From SZAS-103 sp038316385 (GTDB taxonomy: Bacteria; Pseudomonadota; Gammaproteobacteria; Xanthomonadales; Xanthomonadaceae): a DNA stretch of 64,000 nucleotides. Below the pieces are notes generated by a model. It saw only the letters and a program-made list of their open reading frames with translations, ran no database searches and was not told where the DNA came from. The DNA lies in NCBI GenBank assembly GCA_038316385.1, contig JBBQAN010000002.1, forward strand, positions 1 through 64,000, in the 5' to 3' direction. Below, one piece after another: positions 8,119-17,826 of the stretch (positions are counted from its first letter, which is position 1; each line of letters starts with the position of its first letter). The position numbers and the translations under genes were made by a program.

Positions 8119-9627
8119 TCAGCAACAGCCGTGGTCGCCGAAGCGGGTGTCGCCTGCGGCAACGCCGACGCCTGTCGTCAGACCTTTCACGCTTGCCGCA
8201 TGATGCTCTGCGAGTACGCGCGCAACGCACGCTGTGACGCGCTTTCCGGTCGGGATGTGCAGGAACTCGTTCGGGCCGTGCGCGTTGGAATGCGGGCCGA
8301 GCACGCCGGTGATCATGAATTGCGCGCCGGGGAATTTTTCGCCGAGCATGCCCATGAACGGGATCGTGCCGCCTTCGCCCATGAACACCGCGGGTTTGCC
8401 GAAGAAATCCTGCGACGCGTGGTCGATCGCGTGATTCAACCAATCCGACATCGGTGGTGCGTTCCAGCCGGTCGATGATTTTTCCAGCTTGAACGACACA
8501 TGCGCGCCATTCGGCGGATGATCGGTCAGCAGTTTTTGCAGAATTGCGCCGGCGGTGTCGCCATCCAGTGTCGGCGGCAAACGCAGTGAAAGTTTGACTG
8601 CCGTGCATGGACGCAACACATTGCCGGCGCTGTCCAACGGCGGCAAACCTTCAACACCGGTCACCGACAATGCCGGTCGCCAAGTGCGATTGAGCACGAG
8701 TTCGGTCAGGTCGTTCGACATCGGCGTCATGCCGGGCAGAAACGGAAACTTGTCGTACACCGCCGAACCCATCACGTCGGCGACCTTTCGCGCCTGCGCT
8801 AGGCGATCCTGCGGAACCTCGACGAACAATTGCTCGACCTTGATCTTGCCGCTGGCTTCGTCTTCGAGTCGCGACAGCAGTTCGCGCAGGATGCGGAAGC
8901 TGGAGGGCACGATTCCCGACGCGTCGCCGGAGTGCACGCCTTCGCTCAACACCTTCACGATCAAATTGCCGCCCGCCAAACCTCGCAGCGACGTCGTGCA
9001 CCACAACTGATCGTAATTGCCGCAGCCCGAATCCAGGCACACGACGAGCGATGGTTTGCCAATGCGGGCGGCCAGATGATCGACGTAGTAGGGCAGGTCG
9101 TAGCTGCCGGATTCCTCGCAAGCCTCGATCAGGATCACGCAACGCGCGTGCGCAAGCTTTTGCTCCTGCAGCGCCATGATCGCGCCCAGCGAGCCGAAGA
9201 TCGCATAACCGTCGTCGGCACCGCCGCGTCCGAACAACTTGTCGCCGCGAATCACTGGCTGCCATGGGCCGAGTCCATCGGACCAGCCGGTCATTTCCGG
9301 CTGCTTGTCCAGATGACCGTACAACAAAACGCAATCCTCGCCGCTCGCCGAGCCCTCGCTCGCCGGTATGTCGATCAGGATCAGCGGCGTGCGGCCTTCG
9401 AGACGCACGACTTCGACATGCATGCCGGCGATGGGCTGGGCGCGCGCCCATGCTTCCATCAACTTGACCGCGTCATCCATGTAACCGTGGCTTGCCCAGT
9501 TCGCATCGAACATCGGCGACTTGTTGGGGATGCGGATGTAATCGACCAGTTGCGGAACGATCGCATCGTCCCATAGTTCGCCAACAAAGCGGTCGGCGCG
9601 TGCCTTGTCCATCTGAGCATGATCCAT
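8119..9627 (-). CDS. M20 family metallopeptidase (dipeptidase-like)
   Basis: A 502-residue M20/M28-fold zinc peptidase. The metal-ligand motifs are YGHLDKQPE (His and catalytic Asp), RGGADDGYA (bridging Asp), EACEESGS (catalytic Glu pair), CLDSGCGN and the C-terminal HGPNEFL. A lid/dimerisation domain occupies roughly residues 200-380 (SEGVHSGDASG). It resembles carnosinase/DUG1-type dipeptidases and is probably cytoplasmic, as no signal peptide is seen. The start at 9627 (MDHAQMDKARADRF) fits the usual N-terminus; the frame extends further upstream without similarity. The YeaQ-family gene follows directly. Confidence 0.9.
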   Translation of the reverse strand: MDHAQMDKARADRFVGELWDDAIVPQLVDYIRIPNKSPMFDANWASHGYMDDAVKLMEAWARAQPIAGMHVEVVRLEGRTPLILIDIPASEGSASGEDCVLLYGHLDKQPEMTGWSDGLGPWQPVIRGDKLFGRGGADDGYAIFGSLGAIMALQEQKLAHARCVILIEACEESGSYDLPYYVDHLAARIGKPSLVVCLDSGCGNYDQLWCTTSLRGLAGGNLIVKVLSEGVHSGDASGIVPSSFRILRELLSRLEDEASGKIKVEQLFVEVPQDRLAQARKVADVMGSAVYDKFPFLPGMTPMSNDLTELVLNRTWRPALSVTGVEGLPPLDSAGNVLRPCTAVKLSLRLPPTLDGDTAGAILQKLLTDHPPNGAHVSFKLEKSSTGWNAPPMSDWLNHAIDHASQDFFGKPAVFMGEGGTIPFMGMLGEKFPGAQFMITGVLGPHSNAHGPNEFLHIPTGKRVTACVARVLAEHHAASVKGLTTGVGVAAGDTRFGDHGCC

Positions 9628-9826
9628 GAGGCGATCCCTGTGCGAATCGGGGCAGTTTAACCGTGATCGCTGCGGGGTAGGAAAACTCCGACAGGACGTC
9701 GCGCCGCAATCGCAGCCGCACATGCGCAATCCAGCGATGCGACCCGGAACCGCGCGGACCGACACTGGCTGCACCGGATGCACCGACGCAGCCGGCCCAT
9801 CATTCCACCATCAAGAGGATTCCGCG

Positions 9827-10213
9827 ATGAACAAGTTCACCACGATGCTGCAAACCGTTGCCATTTCCCTGTTGCTGATCGGCGGCGCCCACGCAAGTAC
9901 GAGCAAGGCCACGCATGCCAACAAGGCCACCGTCGTTGCCTCCGGCACGGCCGCCAGCCATGCGAAGTCCACGCATGCAAAATCAACCACCAAGCCGATG
10001 ATGAAGGTCAACATCAACAACGCCGATGCTGCCGCTATCAATCAGGGCCTGCTCAATATCGGCCCGTCGAAGGCTGCCGCGATCGTCGCCTATCGCAAAC
10101 AGCACGGCGCATTCAAGACGGCCGACCAGCTTGCCGAGGTCAAGGGCATTGGCCTGAAGACCGTCGAGAAGAACCGCGATCGCATCGTGGTAGGCGCCGT
10201 TGCCAGCCGTTGA
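9827..10213 (+). CDS. Secreted ComEA-like helix-hairpin-helix protein
   Basis: A 128-residue protein: signal peptide (MNKFTTMLQTVAISLLLIGG, cleavage after about residue 23), a Lys/Thr/Ala/His-rich linker to about residue 57, then a ComEA-type double helix-hairpin-helix domain (VNINNADAAAINQGL, NIGPSKAAAIVAYR, VKGIGLKTVEKNRDRI). ComEA proteins bind double-stranded DNA in the periplasm during transformation, and many proteobacterial homologues are short stand-alone versions like this one. The ribosome-binding site AGAGGA precedes the ATG by seven bases. No other competence gene is adjacent, so a role in DNA uptake is only inferred. Confidence 0.85.
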   Translation: MNKFTTMLQTVAISLLLIGGAHASTSKATHANKATVVASGTAASHAKSTHAKSTTKPMMKVNINNADAAAINQGLLNIGPSKAAAIVAYRKQHGAFKTADQLAEVKGIGLKTVEKNRDRIVVGAVASR

Positions 10214-10268
10214 TTTCACATGGGTTCCCATCCGGCGCACATGGACGCGCGCCGGATGGTTAGTTGAA

Positions 10269-10300
10269 CCGAGCGCAAACCGAACGCGCTCGGCTAGAAT
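10269..10300 (+). promoter_or_regulatory. Palindrome and -10-like box in front of the hutD-like gene
   Basis: An 8-bp inverted repeat, CCGAGCGC (10269-10276) and GCGCTCGG (10286-10293), is followed directly by TAGAAT (10295-10300), a good -10 element nine bases before the gene start. A matching -35 at standard spacing is not clear. The palindrome could be an operator overlapping the promoter or simply a hairpin. If TAGAAT is used, the mRNA would have almost no leader. Confidence 0.35.
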
Positions 10301-10308
10301 CACTACGC

Positions 10309-11028
10309 ATGCCTCTGCGACTCATCCCCGCCAACGAATACCGACGCGAGCGTTGGCGCAATGGCTTGGGTTGGACGCGTGAAATCGCGAAAGGATTCGC
10401 AAGTTCGTACAAGGATGCGGGAGTTTCTGCAGAGCAATCTGAATTTGAAAATCCGCATGCAAATATGCCGGCTCATGCAGATGGATCTGCAAATGACGCC
10501 GATTGGGATTGGCGGTTATCGATTGCCGAGATCGACAGCGATTGCAACTTCTCGGCTTTCCATGGAGTCGACCGCGTGCTGTTGTTGCTGTCGGGCAATG
10601 GCATGGAACTGACTTTCGACGATGGCGAAGCCGTTGCGGTCGAGCCACCCCACGGACGCATCGTCTTTGCTGGCGAGCGCAGCGTGCAATGCCGCCTGCT
10701 GGACGGCGCAACGACGGATTTCAATGCGATGGTGCGCCGCGATCGCGGAGCGATGCAGGTGTACCTGCGGCCACTCGTGGGATCGATGGTGTTCTTCGCC
10801 GAAGCCGGTGCGTTGTGGGCGATCCATCTGGTGGGTGGACGCGCAACGATCAAGTCGGCTGACGACTCCTTCGCCTTGAACGCGGGCGATACGGTGTTGT
10901 TCGATGCTGGAGCTGACGGCGCAACGGCGCGCAGCATTCTCGATGGCGGGGGCGATCTCGTACTCGTGAAGATCGCGTTGGCAAACAGCATGCGCAACGC
11001 CCCCGCAGAGCCTTCATCAGCCGGTTGA
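10309..11028 (+). CDS. HutD/Ves family cupin-like protein with an internal insertion
   Basis: A 239-residue protein starting MPLRLIPANEYRRERWRNG, the conserved HutD/Ves opening, then GLGWTREIA and, after a gap, WDWRLSIAEIDSDCNFSAF, GVDRVLLLLSGNGMEL and a second cupin half. Between TREIA and WDWRLS lies a polar segment of roughly 33 residues (about 27-59, lower GC, rich in Ala/Asn/Glu) that relatives I recall lack; there the motif is nearly continuous. HutD proteins are often linked to histidine utilisation but their activity is uncertain, and no hut genes are nearby. It converges on the Rieske gene with two bases between stops. Confidence 0.82.
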   Translation: MPLRLIPANEYRRERWRNGLGWTREIAKGFASSYKDAGVSAEQSEFENPHANMPAHADGSANDADWDWRLSIAEIDSDCNFSAFHGVDRVLLLLSGNGMELTFDDGEAVAVEPPHGRIVFAGERSVQCRLLDGATTDFNAMVRRDRGAMQVYLRPLVGSMVFFAEAGALWAIHLVGGRATIKSADDSFALNAGDTVLFDAGADGATARSILDGGGDLVLVKIALANSMRNAPAEPSSAG

Positions 11029-11030
11029 AT

Positions 11031-11354
11031 TCACTCGCGATCGTCGCGCGTCCACACCGCATTTTCCTCGATTTTCACCGGAAATTTCGGCACTGGCAGA
11101 TATGCCGGTGCGCACAGCACGCGACCGTCGCGCACGTCGAATTTTGCACCGTGCAGCGGGCATTCAATGGTCGCTTCATCGGCATCGAACGTGCCCGCCG
11201 ACAATTCAAAATCTTCGTGGGTACAACGATCTTCCATTGCGTAGAAATCACCATCGTAGTTGAACACCACGATCGGCGTGTCGGCATCCCATGCGGTTTT
11301 TCTTTCGCCGGGGAGCAGTTCTGTCGTCGCGCAGACGCGCACCCAAATTATCAC
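11031..11354 (-). CDS. Rieske [2Fe-2S] ferredoxin-type protein
   Basis: A 107-residue stand-alone Rieske protein. The cluster ligands are in CTHEDFELSAG and CPLHGAKFDVRDG (C-x-H ... C-x2-H), and the C-terminus APAYLPVPKFPVKIEE matches non-haem-iron oxygenase ferredoxin components. It is cytoplasmic and would carry single electrons to an unidentified partner. It starts inside the GNAT gene's stop (ATGA overlap) downstream of sufS, a context suggesting a role linked to Fe-S assembly or to a client of it. That linkage is inference from position. Confidence 0.9.
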   Translation of the reverse strand: MIIWVRVCATTELLPGERKTAWDADTPIVVFNYDGDFYAMEDRCTHEDFELSAGTFDADEATIECPLHGAKFDVRDGRVLCAPAYLPVPKFPVKIEENAVWTRDDRE

Positions 11355-11896
11355 AACTTCTTTTCCAGAATCTCGAAACGCAGATCGTTGCGTTTCGGAA
11401 TCCCGAACCGCGCATCGCCATAGGGAAACGGCTTGATGATACCGGTGCGTCGGTAGCCGCGACGTTCATAGAAGGGAATCAGATCAATGCGGATGTCGAT
11501 CACGGTCATGCGGATATAGGGAAGTTTCCAGTTATCTTTTGCAATGCGCTCTGCTTCGGCGAGCACAGCACTGCCGATTCCGGCGTTTTGTAATGAGGGC
11601 TGCACCGAGAACATGCCGAAATAACCGTCGCCATCCTCGATCGCAATGTGTGCGCAAGCCAGCAAAATGGCGTCGCGTTCAGCAAGAAGTATGCAGCTGT
11701 GCTGACGCTCGATCTGGGCAAGCACTTCGTCAGAGCCGGTACGTCGCCCTTCAAGAAGGTCGGCCTCGGTGGTCCATCCAGCGCGGCTCGCGTCACCGCG
11801 GTAACTGGATTCGACCAGCGCGACGATGGCATCGACATCGGCAGGGGTGGCGTTGCGAAAACCGAAGGCATTCGATGGATGGGTAGTGGGCAGCAT
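11351..11896 (-). CDS. GNAT family N-acetyltransferase
   Basis: About 181 residues. FGFRNATPADVDAIVALVESSYRG opens the fold; the acetyl-CoA-binding region is FGMFSVQPSLQNAGIGSAVL (the Q/RxxGxG/A motif as QNAGIGS), and PFYERRGYRRTG is the usual C-terminal motif. The substrate is unknown. I start at the ATG at 11896; the frame extends to an ATG at 11962, and neither has a clear ribosome-binding site. It lies 115 bp after sufS on the same strand and is translationally coupled to the Rieske ferredoxin. Confidence 0.85.
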   Translation of the reverse strand: MLPTTHPSNAFGFRNATPADVDAIVALVESSYRGDASRAGWTTEADLLEGRRTGSDEVLAQIERQHSCILLAERDAILLACAHIAIEDGDGYFGMFSVQPSLQNAGIGSAVLAEAERIAKDNWKLPYIRMTVIDIRIDLIPFYERRGYRRTGIIKPFPYGDARFGIPKRNDLRFEILEKKL

Positions 11897-12011
11897 GTGC
11901 GCATCATAATGCGTAGCGATGGCTGTGCGCTGGGCAGTGCGTTCGCGATGTTTCCTGTCCATTCCGTCGAAAATGCAAATTGCGGCCGTCTTCTTGAAAA
12001 TTTTGCGCCGG

Positions 12012-13232
12012 TTACAGCAACAGTTTGCGCACCTTTAGCAATGCATTCACGAACGCCTCAATCTCGTCGTGTGTGTTGTAGAACGCAAACGACGCGCGGC
12101 AGGTCGCCGCGATGCCGTAGAACTGCATCAACGGATGCGCGCAGTGGTGGCCGGAGCGCACGGCGACGCCTTCGAGGTCGAGCAGGGTCGCGAGGTCGTG
12201 CGCGTGCGCGCCATCGAGCAGGAACGAGATCACTGCGGCCTTGTCCGGCGCGTTACCGATGATGCGCAGGCCTTCGATCTTGAGCAGTTCATCGGTCGCG
12301 TGCGCGAGCAATTCCTGTTCGCGCGCTTCGATATGTGCCATGCCGATTGCATCGATGTAATCCACCGCAGCGCCGAGTCCGATAAAGCCCGCGATGTTCG
12401 GCGTGCCGGCTTCGTACTTGTGCGGCGGATCGTTGAACACGGTTCCCTCGAAACGCACTTCCTTGATCATCTCGCCGCCGCCGAAGAACGGCGGCATCGC
12501 GGCCAGGTGCTCGCGGCGCGCCCACAGCGCACCAGTACCAGTCGGGCCGCACATCTTGTGTCCAGTCAGCGCATAGAAATCGCAACCGATCGAAGGAATG
12601 TCGACAGAACGATGCGGCAACGCCTGTGAGCCATCGATCACGGTAACGATTCCGCGCCGACGAGCCTCGTGGCAGATGGCGCGCACCGGATTGACGGTGC
12701 CGAGCACGTTGGAAACGTGAGTGACGCCGAGCAGTTTCACGTCGGGCGTCATCGCCTTGAACAGTGCATCGAGGTCGAGCACGCCATCAGCTGTGATTTC
12801 GGCAACCTTGATCGTGGCGCCATTGCGTTCGGCAATGAGCTGCCACGGCACGATGTTGGCGTGATGCTCCATGCGTGTCAGCAGGATCGTGTCGCCAGTT
12901 TTCAGTCGCGGCAATGCCCAGGAATAAGCGACCAGGTTGAGCGCCATCGTGGTGCCGCTAGTGAATACCAGTTCGCTGCGATGGACGTTGAGGTGCGCAG
13001 CGAGCTTGTCGCGGGCCGCCTCGTAAGCCGTCGTCGCCTGTTCGCCGAGCGTGTGCACGGCGCGCGAAACGTTGGCGTTGTATTCGCGGTAGTAGCGATC
13101 GACGGCGGCGATCACCGATTCCGGCTTTTGCCCTGTGTTTGCCGAATCGAGGTAGACCAAGGGCTTGCCGTGCACTTCGCGCTTGAGCAGCGGGAAGTCG
13201 GCGCGGATGCGATCCCAGTCGATCGCGCTCAT
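12012..13232 (-). CDS. sufS: Cysteine desulfurase SufS
   Basis: A 406-residue group II cysteine desulfurase. The PLP lysine is Lys226 in LTGHKMCGPTGTGAL, RSGHHCAHPLM precedes the catalytic loop, and Cys378 in AATCRASFAFYNT corresponds to the persulfide-forming Cys364 of E. coli SufS. It releases sulfur from L-cysteine for the SufBCD scaffold. The start overlaps the sufD stop by four bases. No sufE or sufU lies in the visible operon, so the sulfur-transfer partner must be encoded elsewhere or replaced. Confidence 0.95.
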   Translation of the reverse strand: MSAIDWDRIRADFPLLKREVHGKPLVYLDSANTGQKPESVIAAVDRYYREYNANVSRAVHTLGEQATTAYEAARDKLAAHLNVHRSELVFTSGTTMALNLVAYSWALPRLKTGDTILLTRMEHHANIVPWQLIAERNGATIKVAEITADGVLDLDALFKAMTPDVKLLGVTHVSNVLGTVNPVRAICHEARRRGIVTVIDGSQALPHRSVDIPSIGCDFYALTGHKMCGPTGTGALWARREHLAAMPPFFGGGEMIKEVRFEGTVFNDPPHKYEAGTPNIAGFIGLGAAVDYIDAIGMAHIEAREQELLAHATDELLKIEGLRIIGNAPDKAAVISFLLDGAHAHDLATLLDLEGVAVRSGHHCAHPLMQFYGIAATCRASFAFYNTHDEIEAFVNALLKVRKLLL

Positions 13233-14515
13233 GCGACTTCCAGGCGCTGCAGCGCTGTATCAAGATGCGTACCGATTGCATCGATCACACTAGCGTCGTC
13301 GAGTACGGACAAGACTGCGCGGCAGAATGCAGCCGTCAACAAACGCCTTGCTTCCGCTGCCGGCAATCCGCGCGAACGTAAATAGAACAGAGCAGTTTCA
13401 TCAAGGCGTCCAACGGTTGCTCCATGCGCGGCCTTCACTTCGTCGGCATGGATTTCCAGCACTGGTTGCGCATCAATCTCGGCGCCTTCGGACAGCAACA
13501 GGTTCTTGTTCGACAGCTTCGCATCGCTGCCATCAGCGCCGGCGCGAATGGTGATGCCGCCGTGGAACACCGCGCGGCCACGGCCAGATGCCAAGCCGCG
13601 CCAGACGAGGTCGCAGGACGTGTCGCGTGCGATGTGTTCAATGCCAAGCCGGGTGTCGATGTGGCGCTTGCCATCGGCCAGCAACACGCCATTCGCGGCC
13701 AGTCGTGCGCCTTCGCCTTCCAGCCGCACGTTCAATTCGTGGCGCGACAATCCAGCGCCAAGTTCGAGATCAAGGCGACGATACGACGCATCGCGCGCAA
13801 GTACGGCATCAGTACGCGACAGCAAGGTTGCACGCGCCGCGTCATCCTGGATGCGCGCGTGCCGCAGTGCTGCGCCGGCGGCGAGATGCACGTGTGTAAG
13901 TGCATTGCCGAAATGCGCATGGTCGCCGACAGCGATATGGTGTTCGACAATTGTGATCGCCGCACCACGCTGTAGTTCGATGAGGTTGCGTGTGTGCCAG
14001 GCAACATCGGCATCGGCGGACGCGCTGACAAAGACGATGTTGACTAGCGTTGCTGCCTTGGCGTTTTCCGCGACGGTAAGTACCACACCATCGCTCGCCA
14101 ATGCGGCATTGAAGCGCGCGAACGTTTCATCAGTGCGATCGAAGCGGCGTGCAAGAAACAAGGTTTCGCGCGCATCGCCATGGGCGATCACATCCGCGAG
14201 CGGGCGAAGCGCCACGCCCTCTGGAAGCGCCGCAAATTCCGACAGCGCCGTATCGAAGCGCCCATTGACGAACACGATGCGCGGCGCGGGGATAGCGGCG
14301 ACACGAGCTGCATCAACGGGAGCCTGTAGCGGCGCACTCGCGACGAATGAACGCCGCTCCAGTGCGCGCAGCGAGGTGTATTTCCAGCGTTCGTTGCGGG
14401 TGGATGGCAAGCCGTCGGCGAGCGCGCTTGCGAGCGCATCGCGACGCGCATCGTTTGCCATGGTCGCATGAGCGTCGAAGCTAGCCTTCAGTGAGTCGAG
14501 CAGGGCGACGCTCAT
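13229..14515 (-). CDS. sufD: Fe-S cluster assembly protein SufD
   Basis: A 428-residue scaffold protein. The N-terminus has STRNERWKYTSLRALERR, a SufD hallmark, and the right-handed beta-helix core ends with the conserved KAAHGATVGRLDETALFYLRSRG and AEARRLLTAAF. SufD forms the SufBC2D scaffold in the cytoplasm. The start at 14515 (MSVALLDSLKASF) overlaps the sufC stop by four bases; an in-frame extension upstream is inside sufC and unlikely. Confidence 0.94.
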   Translation of the reverse strand: MSVALLDSLKASFDAHATMANDARRDALASALADGLPSTRNERWKYTSLRALERRSFVASAPLQAPVDAARVAAIPAPRIVFVNGRFDTALSEFAALPEGVALRPLADVIAHGDARETLFLARRFDRTDETFARFNAALASDGVVLTVAENAKAATLVNIVFVSASADADVAWHTRNLIELQRGAAITIVEHHIAVGDHAHFGNALTHVHLAAGAALRHARIQDDAARATLLSRTDAVLARDASYRRLDLELGAGLSRHELNVRLEGEGARLAANGVLLADGKRHIDTRLGIEHIARDTSCDLVWRGLASGRGRAVFHGGITIRAGADGSDAKLSNKNLLLSEGAEIDAQPVLEIHADEVKAAHGATVGRLDETALFYLRSRGLPAAEARRLLTAAFCRAVLSVLDDASVIDAIGTHLDTALQRLEVA

Positions 14516-15282
14516 CGTGCTGCCGCAGTCTCTGGCGCGACCCGATCCTTCAGCCACGCATAGCCATGCGCTTCGAGTTCCAGAGCAAGCTCCGGTCCGC
14601 CGGATTCCACGATGCGACCATCCGCGAGCACATGCACCACGTCGGGCTTGATGTAATCGAGTAGCCGCTGGTAGTGGGTAATGACCACGAATGCCCGCTC
14701 CGGCGAGCGCATCAGGTTCACGCCTTCAGCGACGAGCTTGAGCGCGTCGATGTCGAGGCCCGAATCGGTCTCGTCGAGAATCGCGAGTTTCGGTTCCAGC
14801 ACGGCGAGCTGGAAGATCTCGTTGCGCTTCTTTTCGCCGCCCGAAAATCCTTCGTTGACCGCGCGGTTGAACAGGTCGTCCTTGATGTGCAGCACCTGCA
14901 GCTTCTCGCGCACGCGTTTGAGGAACTGCATCGAGTCGAGCTCGGGTTCGCCGCGACGCTTGCGTTGTGCGTTGAGTGCGGCGCGCAGAAAATAGGTGTT
15001 GTTCACGCCCGGAATCTCGACCGGATACTGGAACGCCAGGAACACTCCAAGCGCTGCGCGTTCCTCAGGATCGAGATCGAGCAGGTTGATGCCGTCCAGC
15101 GTTGCCGATCCTTCAGTGACTTCGTAGCCATCGCGACCGGCCAACACGTAACCGAGCGTGGATTTGCCAGCGCCATTCGGCCCCATGATTGCGTGCACTT
15201 CGCCCGCTTTCACGTCGAGCGACAGGCCCTTGAGGATGTCCTTGCCGGCGACGCGGGCGTGGAGGTTGTCGATTTTCAACAT
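14512..15282 (-). CDS. sufC: Fe-S cluster assembly ATPase SufC
   Basis: A 256-residue ABC-type ATPase with Walker A GPNGAGKST, the SufC-specific FLAFQYPVEIPGV, the signature motif FSGGEKKRNEI, Walker B LAILDETDSGLD and the H-loop ITHYQRLL. It powers the SufBCD complex. I chose the ATG at 15282 (MLKIDNLHARVAGKDILKG), which follows the LprI-gene stop by one base and has GGAGAT upstream; an in-frame ATG at 15300 lies inside the upstream gene. Spacing shows tight coupling to both neighbours. Confidence 0.95.
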   Translation of the reverse strand: MLKIDNLHARVAGKDILKGLSLDVKAGEVHAIMGPNGAGKSTLGYVLAGRDGYEVTEGSATLDGINLLDLDPEERAALGVFLAFQYPVEIPGVNNTYFLRAALNAQRKRRGEPELDSMQFLKRVREKLQVLHIKDDLFNRAVNEGFSGGEKKRNEIFQLAVLEPKLAILDETDSGLDIDALKLVAEGVNLMRSPERAFVVITHYQRLLDYIKPDVVHVLADGRIVESGGPELALELEAHGYAWLKDRVAPETAAAR

Positions 15283-15283
15283 G

Positions 15284-15763
15284 TCAGTCGGGATCTCCAT
15301 TGATGTGCACCGATCCCGAGCAGACGTCGCCTTCTTCGGTTCCCTTCAGCCAGACCTTCAATTGCTCGGTCCTCAGTTTGGTGAGTTCGGTCGCTGTCAG
15401 GCGCACGCACTCCGGATAGACCGAACCGTAGGTGGACGGATCCGGGTCCGGATAGGTAGCAGCCACTTCGGCATTGCGGAACACTAGCCATGCACGTTGT
15501 GCAGCCTTCAGCTTGGCGATGAAGGCCATGTCCTTCGCATACTTGCTCAGAACCGCCGCATACACGCGATTCATTTCGCGATCGGCCCCCTTGTAGTCGG
15601 TATCGGGGTCATTCATGCCTCGCTGCGTATCTGCCTGGTGCGACAGTGGAGGAGGCTGCGATGCATCGCCGGGCGGATTTCCCGAAGGCATTGCCAAGCA
15701 AGTGGAAGCACTCGCGAGTGCAGTCCATGCAATGGCAAGACTGATCACAGTCCTTCTGGTCAT
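15284..15763 (-). CDS. Secreted LprI/DUF1311 domain protein inside the suf operon
   Basis: A 159-residue protein. A signal peptide (MTRRTVISLAIAWTALASAS, cleaved near ALA-MPSG) leads to a Pro/Ser-rich stretch and an LprI-type (DUF1311) domain: DREMNRVYAAVLSKYAK, LKAAQRAWLVFRNAE, YPECVRLTATELTKLRTEQL. Such domains include the Mycobacterium LprI lysozyme inhibitor; other functions are unknown. The start at 15763 has AAAAGG nine bases upstream; GTG 15784 and ATG 15772 are alternatives. It sits between sufB and sufC with a 17-bp gap before it and one base after it, so it must be co-transcribed with cytoplasmic Fe-S genes, which is odd for an exported protein. Confidence 0.83.
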   Translation of the reverse strand: MTRRTVISLAIAWTALASASTCLAMPSGNPPGDASQPPPLSHQADTQRGMNDPDTDYKGADREMNRVYAAVLSKYAKDMAFIAKLKAAQRAWLVFRNAEVAATYPDPDPSTYGSVYPECVRLTATELTKLRTEQLKVWLKGTEEGDVCSGSVHINGDPD

Positions 15764-15780
15764 GCGCGGCATCCTTTTGA

Positions 15781-17220
<1,440 letters not shown>

Positions 17221-17225
17221 GCGGG

Positions 17226-17678
17226 TTATCCGGCCAGCGACAAGGGAATGGATTTGCGCGGTCGCGGCATCCGTGTGGCCGGCGCGAGCATCTGCGCGAG
17301 CGTGATCTCGCGCAGCGCATCGGCGACGACATCGTTGATGCGCCGCCAGTTCGCACGCACGCCGCAATGATCCTGGATGCCACAGGCGCTGTCGTGCAGG
17401 CTGCATTCGGTCATTCCGAGCGGGCCTTCGATGGCTTCGACGATCGCGATCAGGCTGATCGAGTCTGCCGCACGTGCAAGCCGATAACCGCCGGAACTCC
17501 CGCGAAATCCTTCGACGAGGCTGGCTTGCGCAAGCGACTTCAGCAGCTTGCTCACCGTCGGCACTTCGAGATGTGCGCGCTCGGCGAGCTCGGCTGCGCT
17601 GTGCACGCGCTCGGGAGCGCTGGCCAGCACGGTCAGCACAAGGCTGGCGTAATCGGTGAGTTTGGTGACGCGAAGCAT
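17226..17678 (-). CDS. sufR: Rrf2-family SUF operon regulator
   Basis: A 150-residue winged-helix regulator: MLRVTKLTDYASLVLTVLAS, HLEVPTVSKLLKSLAQASLV (recognition helix) and GFRGSSGGYRLAR. The cluster-ligand region is ECSLHDSACGIQDHCGV, three cysteines spaced C-x6-C-x5-C, so a [2Fe-2S] or similar cluster probably tunes DNA binding, as in IscR. It matches the xanthomonad/gammaproteobacterial SUF regulator class and is the first gene of the operon, consistent with autoregulation through the palindrome upstream. The start at 17678 is the conserved family N-terminus. Confidence 0.92.
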   Translation of the reverse strand: MLRVTKLTDYASLVLTVLASAPERVHSAAELAERAHLEVPTVSKLLKSLAQASLVEGFRGSSGGYRLARAADSISLIAIVEAIEGPLGMTECSLHDSACGIQDHCGVRANWRRINDVVADALREITLAQMLAPATRMPRPRKSIPLSLAG

Positions 17679-17702
17679 GGCAGTCGGCCGCGAGGGTGAA
17701 TC

Positions 17703-17740
17703 CGTACCAAAATTGTACGCTTTCGTGGCGATTGACTCAA
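17703..17740 (-). promoter_or_regulatory. suf operon promoter with an overlapping palindromic candidate operator
   Basis: Reading the minus strand, TTGAGT (17740-17735) and TACAAT (17717-17712) are separated by exactly 17 bp, a strong sigma-70-type promoter 25-30 bp before the regulator start. Overlapping the -10 is the inverted repeat CGTAC-N7-GTACG (17703-17719). Its position fits an operator at which the Rrf2 protein would block RNA polymerase. It does not look like the classical IscR type 1 site. The promoter call is sequence-based; the operator role is inferred. Confidence 0.7.
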
Positions 17741-17826
17741 ATGCCATGTCCAAAAGGCTGTCACGCGTGGTACTTGCGCTGCGCGCGCCTGCGGCGACAA
17801 TGGCATCCCTGATGCATGGACTACTC

